From: Microbacterium sp. MPKO10
Lineage (GTDB): Bacteria; Actinomycetota; Actinomycetes; Actinomycetales; Microbacteriaceae
Reading direction: 5' to 3'
Assembly: GCF_026107415.2 (NCBI RefSeq)
Contig: NZ_JAPCHX010000001.1
Span: forward strand, 806,001-870,000
DNA: 64,000 nucleotides
Position numbers and translations under genes: made by a program. Numbering within the stretch: the first letter of the stretch is position 1; every line of letters begins with the position of its first letter. Under the pieces are notes generated by a model, which made no database searches, was not told the DNA's origin, and saw nothing but the letters and a program-made list of their open reading frames with translations. This document shows, in pieces, positions 17,932 through 25,514 of this stretch.

Positions 17932-19449
17932 ATGGAATACGCCATTGCGGGCGGCGTCCTCGTGCTGGTCGGGATCATCGCGGCGATCGTCGTCGTCGTT
18001 TTGATCATTGCCCTCATCGTCGCGAAGATGTGGATCAAAGTTGCTCGAGCTGACGAGGCACTCGTCGTCTCGGGCAAATCGAAGAAGAACAAGGACGAGT
18101 CGTCACTGTCGGTCATCGTGAACGGCAAGGCACTGGTCAATCCGCTCACGCAGCGACACGAGATCATCTCTCTGCGTTCGCGCCAGGTATCGATGCAGGC
18201 GGAGGCGCAGTCGTACGACGGCGTCACCCTCGAGGTTGAGGCGGTCGCCATGGTGAAGATCGGGTCGACGAAGCAGCTGGTGCAGCGCGCCGCCGAGCGT
18301 TTCGCCTCGCAAGACAAGGCGATCGAGCAGTTCACGACCGAGCAGCTCGAAGGTGCCCTGCGAGGCATCGTCGCCACGCTCGCCGTCGTCAGCCTGATGC
18401 GCGACAGAAAGAAGTTCTCGGATCAGATCGCGGCAGATGTCTCGGGCGAGCTCGCCGATCAGGGGCTCATTCTCGACTCGTTCCAGATCAAGGGCATTAC
18501 AGACGACCTTGGCTACATCGCCTCTCTCGGTGCCCCCGAGGTGCAGTCGAAGCGACAGGCGGCAGAGATCGCATCGACGAACGCCGAGCGCGCGATTCGC
18601 AAGCAGCAGATCACCAACGACGAGGCGAACCTGGTCGAGCAGACCGCCTACGACAAGAACGAGGCAGATTCGAAGGCTGAAGTCGGCCAGGCCAATGCTC
18701 GGGCCGAGCAGGCTGAGGCGCTGGCACGTGAGCGCGCGCGTCAAGACGTGCTGCAGCAGGAGGCCGAGAACAAGCAGGCCCAGCTTGACGCCGACGTGAA
18801 GCGCGTCGCGGACGCCGCTCGGTACGAGAAAGAGCGCGAAGCAGACGCCAAGGCCTACACCCAGGTGAAGGCGGCTCAGGCCGAAGTCGACGTCGCCGAG
18901 AGCGAAGCCGAGGCCATCAAGGCACGCGCTGCGGCCGAGGCGGAGTCGGTGCGTCTCGCCGGTGAGGCGAAGGGTGACGCCATCCGTGCCGAGGCGGAAG
19001 CACTTCAAGAGAACCTCGAGGGAGTCATCGCTCAGCGCTCTATCGAGATTCTGCCCGAGCTCATGGAGCGCTTCGCTCAGGGCTACTCACGCATCGGCAC
19101 GATCAGCGTCATCGGCTCCGGCTCAGATTCATCACCCGCGGGCAGCCAGTTCTCTGGCGAGTCGGCATCGGCGATGCGCGGAGTCTTCGAGTCTGTCAAG
19201 GAAGCGACGGGCGTCGACCTCGCGAGCGTGATTCAGGGTCGGGTCACCGGCAGCGCCATCGGCGAAAGCATGCGCGAATCGACAGCATCCTCCGCTGAAC
19301 CTGCTTCGTCGCCTGGCGCAAAGCCATCCGATTCTGCATCATCGTCGGACGCAGCGCAGAGCGTCAGCGAACCCGTCGCACCGCACACCGAGTCGACGCC
19401 TCACGGGGATCCGGATGCTGGTGGCCAGCCACCCGCACACAACTCCTGA
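17932..19449 (+). CDS. Flotillin-like SPFH membrane-scaffold protein
   Basis: 505 residues. An N-terminal membrane helix (4-31) is followed by the SPFH/band-7 domain (about 33-215) and a long Ala/Glu-rich coiled coil (215-370) with repeated AEAEA-type segments, the flotillin hallmark. The last 100 residues are Ser/Ala/Pro-rich and low complexity. Flotillins organise membrane microdomains and membrane fluidity. AGGAGG lies six bases before the ATG. Single gene, ended by a strong hairpin at 19464-19494. Confidence 0.92.
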   Translation: MEYAIAGGVLVLVGIIAAIVVVVLIIALIVAKMWIKVARADEALVVSGKSKKNKDESSLSVIVNGKALVNPLTQRHEIISLRSRQVSMQAEAQSYDGVTLEVEAVAMVKIGSTKQLVQRAAERFASQDKAIEQFTTEQLEGALRGIVATLAVVSLMRDRKKFSDQIAADVSGELADQGLILDSFQIKGITDDLGYIASLGAPEVQSKRQAAEIASTNAERAIRKQQITNDEANLVEQTAYDKNEADSKAEVGQANARAEQAEALARERARQDVLQQEAENKQAQLDADVKRVADAARYEKEREADAKAYTQVKAAQAEVDVAESEAEAIKARAAAEAESVRLAGEAKGDAIRAEAEALQENLEGVIAQRSIEILPELMERFAQGYSRIGTISVIGSGSDSSPAGSQFSGESASAMRGVFESVKEATGVDLASVIQGRVTGSAIGESMRESTASSAEPASSPGAKPSDSASSSDAAQSVSEPVAPHTESTPHGDPDAGGQPPAHNS

Positions 19450-19463
19450 TGATCTGAAACGAA

Positions 19464-19494
19464 TGAGGGGCGGACGCCGTGCGTCCGCCCCTCA
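19464..19494. terminator. Bidirectional terminator hairpin
   Basis: Perfect 14-bp stem (TGAGGGGCGGACGC and its complement) with a CGT loop, between the convergent flotillin and GlcG genes. Confidence 0.85.
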
Positions 19495-19511
19495 CGTATT
19501 CACTGCCGTGA

Positions 19512-19910
19512 TCAGAACGCAGCCGCTCCGGCCTCAGCGACGGCCTGGTCTTGATCGCCGGCGCCACCGCTGACACCGACGGCGCCGACAACGGTTCCGT
19601 CGGTGGTGAGTGGAACGCCCCCGGCGAATATCGCAACCCGGCCGTTGTTCGTGGCGTGAATGCCGTAGAACTGCTGGCCCGGCTGGGCATTGTCACCGAG
19701 ATCCTTCGTCTGAATGTCGAAGGCGCGTGAGGTCCACGCCTTGCTGATGGAGATATCGACGCTTCCGATCCACGCGCCGTCCTGCCGCACGTGTGCGATG
19801 AGGTTTCCCCCGGCATCCACGACGGCGATGTTCATCGGCTGGCCGATATCGTCTGCCTTCTTCTCTGCCGCGGCAATCACGCGGCGTGCGTCGTCAAGTG
19901 TGACGGTCAT
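19512..19910 (-). CDS. GlcG/HbpS-family heme-binding protein
   Basis: 132 residues from the ATG at 19910, with AAAGGA seven bases upstream. The whole length matches the GlcG/HbpS fold (DDIGQPMNIAVVDAGGNLIAHVRQDGAWIGS, then GGVPLTTDGTVVGAVGVSGG). Family members bind heme or act as small accessory proteins beside oxidoreductases. It sits 35 bp downstream of the formaldehyde-dehydrogenase-like gene on the same strand, so the two are probably co-transcribed. Exact role unknown. Confidence 0.88.
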   Translation of the reverse strand: MTVTLDDARRVIAAAEKKADDIGQPMNIAVVDAGGNLIAHVRQDGAWIGSVDISISKAWTSRAFDIQTKDLGDNAQPGQQFYGIHATNNGRVAIFAGGVPLTTDGTVVGAVGVSGGAGDQDQAVAEAGAAAF

Positions 19911-19945
19911 ACAGCATCCTTTCTGTGTGGTGTGGTGAGAGCGGG

Positions 19946-21163
19946 TCAGGCCGCGATGTAGCCGTTCGGGTTGAGCACGTACTTCTGTGCCGCCCCCTGA
20001 TCGAACTCGGCGTAACCGCGTGGCGCGTCGTCGAGCGAGATCGGCGTGGCCTTGACGGCCCTGGCGATCTGCACCTTGTCGTGAAGGATTGCCATCATCA
20101 ACTGACGGTTGTACTTCATGACCGGGCACTGTCCTGTCGTGAACGAGAGCGACTTCGCCCACCCGAGGCCGAGACGCAGCGACAGCGACCCCTGCTGGGC
20201 CGCCTCGTCGACGCCGCCCGGGTCGCCCGTGACATAAAGACCGGGGATGCCGAGGGCGCCACCAGCCGCCGTGATGTCGAACAGTGAGTTGAGCACCGTG
20301 GCCGGCGCCTCGTGCTGCGAATCGGCACCGTGACCGCGTGCCTCGAAACCCACGGCATCGACGGCAGCATCCACTTCAGGAAACCCGAGGATCTGCTCGA
20401 TCTGATCCCGCGGGTCGCCCTTCGACACGTCGACGGTCTCGCAGCCGAACGATCGTGCCTGAGCGAGACGGTCCTCGTTGAGATCGCCGACGATGACGGC
20501 TGCGGCGCCGAGCAGCTGAGCACCGACGGCTGCCGCGAGCCCCACCGGACCCGCCCCAGCGATGTACACAGTCGAACCGGGCCCGACTCCTGCCGTGTAG
20601 GCACCGTGGAAGCCGGTTGGGAAGATGTCAGACAGCATCGTCAGGTCAAGGATCTTCTCGAGAGCCTGATCGCGGTCGGGAAACTTCAACAGGTTCCAAT
20701 CGGCGTACGGCACGAGTACGAACTCGGCCTGCCCGCCGACCCAGCCGCCCATGTCGACGTAGCCGTAGGCGCTGCCCGGTCGGTCGGGATTGACGTTGAG
20801 GCAGATGCCGGTCTTTCCCTCTTTACAGTTTCGGCAGCGACCGCAGGCGATGTTGAACGGCACCGAGACGATGTCACCGACCTTGATGAACTCCACGTCG
20901 GGCCCGACTTCGACAACCTCACCCGTGATCTCATGGCCGAGGATGAGCCCCTCGGGTGCCGTGGTGCGCCCGCGGACCATGTGCTGGTCGGATCCGCAGA
21001 TGTTCGTGGCGACCGTGCGCAGAATGGCGCCGTGCGGCACTTTGCGGCCCACGTTCGCCGGGTTGACGCCCGGTCCATCCTTGAGCTCGAATGTCGGGTA
21101 CTCGGTGTCGACAACCTCGACGACTCCGGGACCCTTGTACGCTACTGCGCGATTCTCTGTCAT
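19946..21163 (-). CDS. fdhA: Zn-dependent alcohol dehydrogenase, glutathione-independent formaldehyde dehydrogenase type
   Basis: 405 residues from ATG 21163 (AAGGAG six bases upstream). Catalytic zinc ligands appear at Cys56 (NICGSDQH) and His77-Glu78 (GHEITGE); structural zinc uses the four cysteines 107, 110, 113 and 121. The NAD loop is GAGPVGLAAA. The length and the insert RPGSAYGYVDMGGWVGGQ are those of Pseudomonas-type formaldehyde dehydrogenase/dismutase, which oxidises aldehydes with tightly bound NAD. Divergent from the ATPase-LuxR gene, with the palindrome at 21267-21282 between them. Confidence 0.9.
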   Translation of the reverse strand: MTENRAVAYKGPGVVEVVDTEYPTFELKDGPGVNPANVGRKVPHGAILRTVATNICGSDQHMVRGRTTAPEGLILGHEITGEVVEVGPDVEFIKVGDIVSVPFNIACGRCRNCKEGKTGICLNVNPDRPGSAYGYVDMGGWVGGQAEFVLVPYADWNLLKFPDRDQALEKILDLTMLSDIFPTGFHGAYTAGVGPGSTVYIAGAGPVGLAAAVGAQLLGAAAVIVGDLNEDRLAQARSFGCETVDVSKGDPRDQIEQILGFPEVDAAVDAVGFEARGHGADSQHEAPATVLNSLFDITAAGGALGIPGLYVTGDPGGVDEAAQQGSLSLRLGLGWAKSLSFTTGQCPVMKYNRQLMMAILHDKVQIARAVKATPISLDDAPRGYAEFDQGAAQKYVLNPNGYIAA

Positions 21164-21266
21164 CGTTGACTCCTTAGAAAAGCAGTGGGCACGTGTGGCG
21201 ATTGCCACTGACTCGAGCATCTCTCTGGTGGCCGCTTCGCTCAATGACCCCATCGAGCCAGAGCAC

Positions 21267-21296
21267 CTACCCATTCGGGTAGTGCGGGCGTAGCCT
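21267..21296 (+). promoter_or_regulatory. Palindromic operator and leaderless -10 of the LuxR-type gene
   Basis: CTACCCATTCGGGTAG (21267-21282) is a 6-4-6 inverted repeat covering the -35 zone. TAGCCT (21291-21296) ends six bases before the ATG at 21303, the geometry of a leaderless transcript. Confidence 0.65.
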
Positions 21297-21302
21297 GGGC
21301 GC

Positions 21303-22556
21303 ATGTCACAGGCGCATCCGAGCGGGAGGTTCCTCCGGGGTCTCGTGGACCTGATGAGCGCTCCCGCCCGTGACATTCCCCGCGACCTCTCGGCGGTCCT
21401 GGCTCCTTACGTGCCGCATACGGCGCTGATCACCCTGACCGCCGACGCCGCGGGAGGGCAGCGGCAGGAGTTCGGAGATCCGGCGTTCACGACGGCCGTG
21501 ACAGCTCTCGACCTGGATCAGATCCGCGGAGATGCCGCGAACGTTGAGGCCGTGCACCGGTCATCGCTCCCGCTCGACTGTGAGTCGAGGACGGTTTTGC
21601 ACGCCCACGCGCGGAACGGCGCACTGCTGATGCTCGCTGACCCCGCAACCACGGATGCTGATGATCTCGTGCTCTCCACATGGAACATCGTCGCGCTTCA
21701 CCAGCAGAAGCTCCCCGACGACGGCTCTCCGCGATATCTGCAGAACGCGCGTGCGGCTGCCAGCGCGCGGATGGAGGCGCTCACCGAGCTGGCCGACGAG
21801 TACTCGACGACACTGGAGTCCATTCTCGACACGCTGCGGTCGGATCGTCTGGACGACACCGCGGCGCGGACGAACGCGATCGGCATCGCCGCCGGAGGAC
21901 TCGTCCACCTGCGCACCGCATCGGACAAAGTGCGCACGTTCACAGAAGAGCCCGTCACCACGGCATTCGCGCGGCTGCAGGATGACTTGCGGCCGGTCAC
22001 GAGGTACCGCGATATCGATGTGCAGTTCGTCGACCCGCCCGTCGACGGTCGGCCCCTGCCCGGCGAAGTCGCGCACGGAGCCCGTGCCGTGGTGCGCGGG
22101 ACGATTCTGGCGCTGACCGATCATCCCGGAGTGTCAAAGGTGCGCGTGCAATGGGACTGCGACGGCACGAACCTGCTGATGAATGTGCGGGATGACGGCT
22201 CGGGCGATCACTCGGAGTCGAGCAGTCTGCTGAGCTTCATCCGTGAGCGCGTGCGAGCCCTGCACGGTCAGCTCGCACTCGACGCGACACCCGGGTGGGG
22301 AACGGAAATGGCGATCGTGATTCCGCTGGACCCGCCCAATTCAGGGCTCGTCTCATCGGCGCTCGCCGACTTGAGGCCCAGGGAGGTCCAGGTCATCGAG
22401 CTGATCGCCGTCGGCCACCGGAACCGATCGATCGCGGAGCGCCTCGGCATCAGCGAGAACACCGTGAAGTTCCATGTGTCGCGCATTCTGCGCAAACTCG
22501 GGGCGTCATCGCGGGCCGAGGCGATCTCGATGCTCTTCGCCGACCGGCGAGCGTAA
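21303..22556 (+). CDS. Hybrid regulator: histidine-kinase-like ATPase fused to LuxR HTH
   Basis: 417 residues. Residues 1-130 look like a GAF-type sensor. Residues 135-220 are helical and sit where a dimerisation domain would be, but I see no clear phospho-acceptor His motif. Residues 230-350 match a HATPase_c fold (LLMNVRDDGSGD for the G1 box, GWGTEMAIVIPL at the end). Residues 353-415 are a LuxR helix-turn-helix (LRPREVQVIELIAVG; ISENTVKFHVSRILRKLGA). A kinase-like ATPase joined directly to an output DNA-binding domain suggests nucleotide-controlled, one-protein regulation of the divergent dehydrogenase. Transcript appears leaderless. Confidence 0.85.
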   Translation: MSQAHPSGRFLRGLVDLMSAPARDIPRDLSAVLAPYVPHTALITLTADAAGGQRQEFGDPAFTTAVTALDLDQIRGDAANVEAVHRSSLPLDCESRTVLHAHARNGALLMLADPATTDADDLVLSTWNIVALHQQKLPDDGSPRYLQNARAAASARMEALTELADEYSTTLESILDTLRSDRLDDTAARTNAIGIAAGGLVHLRTASDKVRTFTEEPVTTAFARLQDDLRPVTRYRDIDVQFVDPPVDGRPLPGEVAHGARAVVRGTILALTDHPGVSKVRVQWDCDGTNLLMNVRDDGSGDHSESSSLLSFIRERVRALHGQLALDATPGWGTEMAIVIPLDPPNSGLVSSALADLRPREVQVIELIAVGHRNRSIAERLGISENTVKFHVSRILRKLGASSRAEAISMLFADRRA

Positions 22557-22563
22557 ACGTCGC

Positions 22564-23184
22564 TCAGCCCTCTTCTGCCGGAGGCACCTCCGGCAGCAGC
22601 GAGAACAGTGCGCGGCTGAGCCGGCGGCCGGGGCCGGGTGCGTTCGTCCAGCCGGTCCGCCGCAGTTCGAGCTCGGCTCGCTGAAGCGCCTGCGCGTAGT
22701 GCGCCGCCTCGTCGTCCGTCAGCCACAGCGTCGATTCGCTGATGCCGACGTAGCTGTCTTCCCCCGGTGCTGCGTGCGTGCGGAGGGCTTGCAGTCGCCC
22801 GCGCAGCTCAGATACGGCGATGCTCGTGAGAGCATCCTGGGCCTCCCACACTCCCTCGGCCTCGCTGCCGTGGATGAAGATCGACGTGCCCGCCGCCCGC
22901 CAGGGCCGTGTGCGCGAGTCGCCCTCTTCGGGGTCTGAGCGCTCAACGAGCCCCGCCTTTTCGAGTGCCCGAAGGTGGTAGCTCATGGCGCTCGGGGTCA
23001 GCCCGGTCAGCTCGGAGAGCTCGGTCGACGTGTGTGCCAGTTGGTCGGCGAAGAGCAGGTTGACGACGCGCTGGCGAGCCGTGTGGGCAAGAACCCGGAT
23101 CGCCTCGGCGTCTCGCAGGTGAATCGGGCGATTCGGGATGCCGCTGGCGGCAGCGAGTTCCGCGTCGATCTCGTTGAGAGGCAT
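22564..23184 (-). CDS. ArsR-like winged-helix transcriptional regulator
   Basis: 206 residues. The N-terminal 85 residues are an ArsR-type winged helix (RVLAHTARQRVVNLLFADQL; SELTGLTPSAMSYHLRALEKAGLVER). The C-terminal part is helical and acidic with no recognised effector motif. Ends seven bases from the convergent LuxR-type gene. TAGACT (23191-23196, complement) stands six bases before the ATG, so the mRNA is probably leaderless. Divergent from a small basic protein, with overlapping palindromes between. Confidence 0.88.
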   Translation of the reverse strand: MPLNEIDAELAAASGIPNRPIHLRDAEAIRVLAHTARQRVVNLLFADQLAHTSTELSELTGLTPSAMSYHLRALEKAGLVERSDPEEGDSRTRPWRAAGTSIFIHGSEAEGVWEAQDALTSIAVSELRGRLQALRTHAAPGEDSYVGISESTLWLTDDEAAHYAQALQRAELELRRTGWTNAPGPGRRLSRALFSLLPEVPPAEEG

Positions 23185-23211
23185 AGCCCGAGTCTACGCC
23201 AGATATGAAAA

Positions 23212-23261
23212 TTGTCCTTGACAAATGAAGCGTGAAGCGTATGCTTCATATATCTGAAGCA
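23212..23261. promoter_or_regulatory. Three overlapping palindromes and a strong promoter between the ArsR-like gene and a small gene
   Basis: TTGTCCTTGACAA (23212-23224), TGAAGCGTATGCTTCA (23233-23248) and TGCTTCA-N6-TGAAGCA (23242-23261) overlap. TTGACA (23218-23223) and TATGCT (23240-23245) with a 16-bp spacer form the rightward promoter, so a bound regulator would cover both elements. Confidence 0.65.
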
Positions 23262-23279
23262 ACTATTTCACAATGGGGG

Positions 23280-23537
23280 ATGAGCGCGATGGATCTCTAC
23301 ACCTTTTACGCGGTTCAGCGTCACGGTGCCGCTGCTCTTCCGGGCGCCAGCGGTCTCGACCACCCCGGGACGCGCGGGGACGAGAGGGCGTCGGTTCGGG
23401 CACGGATGCTGCATGACGCCCACGAGCGTCGTCGCCTGGCACGCCTCGAACGGCGTTCACGTCGGCTGCGTGCGCGGCTTCGTGCCGTTGAGGCGCAGAT
23501 GGCCCCCGCGGCACGTCCGATCACGGCGGGGTGCTGA
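23280..23537 (+). CDS. Small basic hypothetical protein
   Basis: 85 residues (ATG 23280; an in-frame ATG at 23289 is also possible, with GGGGGA upstream). After MDLYTFYAVQRHG the sequence becomes strongly Arg-rich (HERRRLARLERRSRRLRAR), predicting a charged helix or coiled coil that could bind nucleic acid or the regulator next door. No known domain. It lies directly behind a consensus-like promoter wrapped in palindromes and divergent from the ArsR-like gene, so it is probably that regulator's main target. Confidence 0.55.
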   Translation: MSAMDLYTFYAVQRHGAAALPGASGLDHPGTRGDERASVRARMLHDAHERRRLARLERRSRRLRARLRAVEAQMAPAARPITAGC

Positions 23538-23717
23538 AACACGGGGCACACGGTGGCACGCGTGAGACCTTCTCGGTTGTGCGCGGCGTTGCGCACGGCG
23601 CACACGACCCAGGGCGGGGCGACTGAGTTCCGAGGACGCCCCCACGGTCTGTGACGTCTGTTCGCTACTCGGGTGTCGCCCGTACGATCTGGGCGGCTGC
23701 CGTTGTTCGGGGGTGAG

Positions 23718-24632
23718 TTACGCGGTCAGGGTGGCGGCAGCATCCGGGCTGTTATGGTGCTGGTCGATCCCGTGCTTGTCAGGTCGGGGCTGGTCACTGT
23801 GGGGTTGGTCACCCCGGGCCTGGTCCCGTCCCAGCAGATCGCGTCCCCGCCGAACTGCGCGGGCACTCCACCGGCCATCCTCATGCGCCACGCGAATCGG
23901 GTGCGCAAACGCGCGCGAGATCGTCTCGGAGGTGACGACGTCGGTCGCAGCTCCGGAGGCGATGACGGCTCCCTCGGCGATGACGAGCGCGTGAGTCGTC
24001 GTGACCGGGAGCTCCTCGAGATGATGCGTGACGAGAACCGTGGCGACATCCGGGGCGTCGACGGCGAGATCGTCAATCGTTTCGAGCAGCTGCTCGCGGG
24101 CGGCGACGTCGAGGCCCGTCGTCGGCTCGTCGAGAAGCAGCAGCTTGGGCTCGGCGACGAGGGCACGCGCGATGAGCGCACGACCGCGTTCCCCCTGCGA
24201 CAGCGTGGGCCACAGCGCGTCGGATCGTGACGAGAGGCCGACCTGGTCGATGAGCGCCCGAGCACGCGCTGTCTCATTCGGGGTGGCTTCCCACCGCATC
24301 GGCAGTTCGATGGTTCCGGTGAGGCCGGTGAGCACGACGTCGATGACCGAGAGCGGAGACCGCACGGGATGCCGCGGGTCGACGTGCCCAATGTCGCGCC
24401 TCAGCTCTTGCATATCGACGCGCCCGAGCCGCTGCCCGAGGATGTCGACGGTGCCCGATGTGGGATGCGTGCGCGCACCGCAGAATCCGAGCATCGTCGA
24501 CTTTCCCGCACCATTGGGCCCGAGGAGTGCCCAGTGCTCTCCGGTGCGGGCTGTGAACGAGACGTCCGAGAGAATCCGATTGCCGTTCCGTGTGAACGAG
24601 ACATCGGTCAGATCGATGACGGCACTGGTCAT
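23718..24632 (-). CDS. ABC transporter ATP-binding protein with repetitive tail
   Basis: 304 residues. Walker A is GPNGAGKST (residues 39-47), the signature is LSQGERGR, Walker B LLLLDEPTTGLD, and the switch histidine follows in VTHHLEEL. About 260 residues match stand-alone ATPases of the YlmA type. No permease gene is adjacent. The last 40 residues are unlike the family: a degenerate Asp-Gln pentad run (GDQPHSDQPRPDKHGIDQ) encoded by imperfect GGTC-containing DNA repeats, which looks like a recent read-through extension. Its start overlaps the FadR-type gene's stop by four bases. Confidence 0.88.
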   Translation of the reverse strand: MTSAVIDLTDVSFTRNGNRILSDVSFTARTGEHWALLGPNGAGKSTMLGFCGARTHPTSGTVDILGQRLGRVDMQELRRDIGHVDPRHPVRSPLSVIDVVLTGLTGTIELPMRWEATPNETARARALIDQVGLSSRSDALWPTLSQGERGRALIARALVAEPKLLLLDEPTTGLDVAAREQLLETIDDLAVDAPDVATVLVTHHLEELPVTTTHALVIAEGAVIASGAATDVVTSETISRAFAHPIRVAHEDGRWSARAVRRGRDLLGRDQARGDQPHSDQPRPDKHGIDQHHNSPDAAATLTA

Positions 24633-25309
24633 TCGAAGCGCTCCTTCATGACGGTGAGGTGAGTTCGTGTGAGCTGGGCGGCACGGGCGGCGTCGCGTCG
24701 TGCGATGGCCTCCACGATATCGGCGTGAACTCGGTGGTCGGTGTGCGCATCACGCATCGGGTGGGCGCGCAGCATCTCGGTCATGGCATGCCGAAGCCGC
24801 GCGGCAAAAGAATCGAACAGCTCAGCGAGGATCTCGTTTCCGGATGCCGCGACGATGGCGCGGTGGAAGGCGACGTCGGCATCGACGAGGCTCTCGACAT
24901 CTGTCGGAGTCGTGGCCGTGCCGGGGTCGCGTTCGGCGAGCAAGCGGCGCAGGGCGCGCAGCTGTGCCGGCGTGCGCCGGAGGGCCGCGTGTGCAGATGC
25001 CTCGACCTCGATGGCGATGCGTGCCTCGATCACGGTGATGATGCTCGCGGTGAGCACGGACGGGTCGCGTTCTTCAGCGGGTTCGAGTGCCATGACGAAG
25101 ACGCCCGAGCCCTGGCGAGAGCGCAGCACTCCTCGCCCCGCAAGCTGCCTGATCGCCTCACGGATGGTAGAGCGGCCCACGCCCAGTTGAGGCGCGAGTG
25201 TAACCTCGCTGGGCAGTTTCTGCCCCAGCATCCACTCGCCTGAACGGATGCGCTCGAGCAGAAGCTCTGCCGCCTGATCGGCGAGGGGCTGTCGTGAAAG
25301 CGTAGCCAC
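24629..25309 (-). CDS. GntR-family regulator, FadR subfamily
   Basis: 226 residues. The winged helix occupies 1-75 (QAAELLLERIRSGEWMLGQKLP; LGVGRSTIREAIRQLAGRG). An all-helical FCD ligand domain follows (EARIAIEVEASAHAALR; VDADVAFHRAIVAASGNEIL; HRVHADIVEAIARRD), with the His/Asp residues that usually bind a metal and a carboxylate. It is upstream of and overlaps the ABC ATPase gene, and is divergent from leuA, so its site may lie in the shared 50-bp region containing GTCTGATGAC (25332-25341). The effector is unknown; a leucine-pathway acid would be a reasonable guess only. Confidence 0.88.
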   Translation of the reverse strand: MATLSRQPLADQAAELLLERIRSGEWMLGQKLPSEVTLAPQLGVGRSTIREAIRQLAGRGVLRSRQGSGVFVMALEPAEERDPSVLTASIITVIEARIAIEVEASAHAALRRTPAQLRALRRLLAERDPGTATTPTDVESLVDADVAFHRAIVAASGNEILAELFDSFAARLRHAMTEMLRAHPMRDAHTDHRVHADIVEAIARRDAARAAQLTRTHLTVMKERFE

Positions 25310-25359
25310 TGACTCTCCAAGTACTCAACTTGTCTGATGACTTGTGTTACAGTCTACGC

Positions 25360-25404
25360 ATGTTCTCAGCGGTTCTTCTCCTTCTCTGCCACATCGGGGC
25401 CTGA
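25360..25404 (+). CDS. leuL: Leucine-rich leader peptide of leuA (attenuator peptide)
   Basis: A 14-codon reading frame encodes MFSAVLLLLCHIGA and ends at TGA 25402. Four consecutive leucine codons in a tiny peptide upstream of a leucine-biosynthesis gene is the standard design of transcription attenuation. TACAGT (25348-25353) ends six bases before the ATG, so the peptide would be translated from the transcript's first base. The hairpins that could respond to ribosome stalling are described in the next entry. Confidence 0.8.
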   Translation: MFSAVLLLLCHIGA

Positions 25405-25443
25405 TCAGACCAGCTCCTCGATGTGGGAGCTGCGCGCTGGTCT
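25390..25443 (+). promoter_or_regulatory. Attenuator of leuA: mutually exclusive hairpins
   Basis: CACATCG (25390-25396) can pair with CGATGTG (25419-25425). Alternatively AGACCAGC (25407-25414) pairs with GCTGGTCT (25436-25443), with an inner GCTCC/GGAGC. The two folds compete, and the first begins within the leader peptide's last codons, so ribosome position would choose between them. No clear U-tract follows the second stem. Confidence 0.65.
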
Positions 25444-25514
25444 CCGGCATTCGAGCAGACGCCTGAGCGGGCTCTCGGGCCGGCACCGAAGCAGACACCA
25501 AAGAGAGCAGCATC

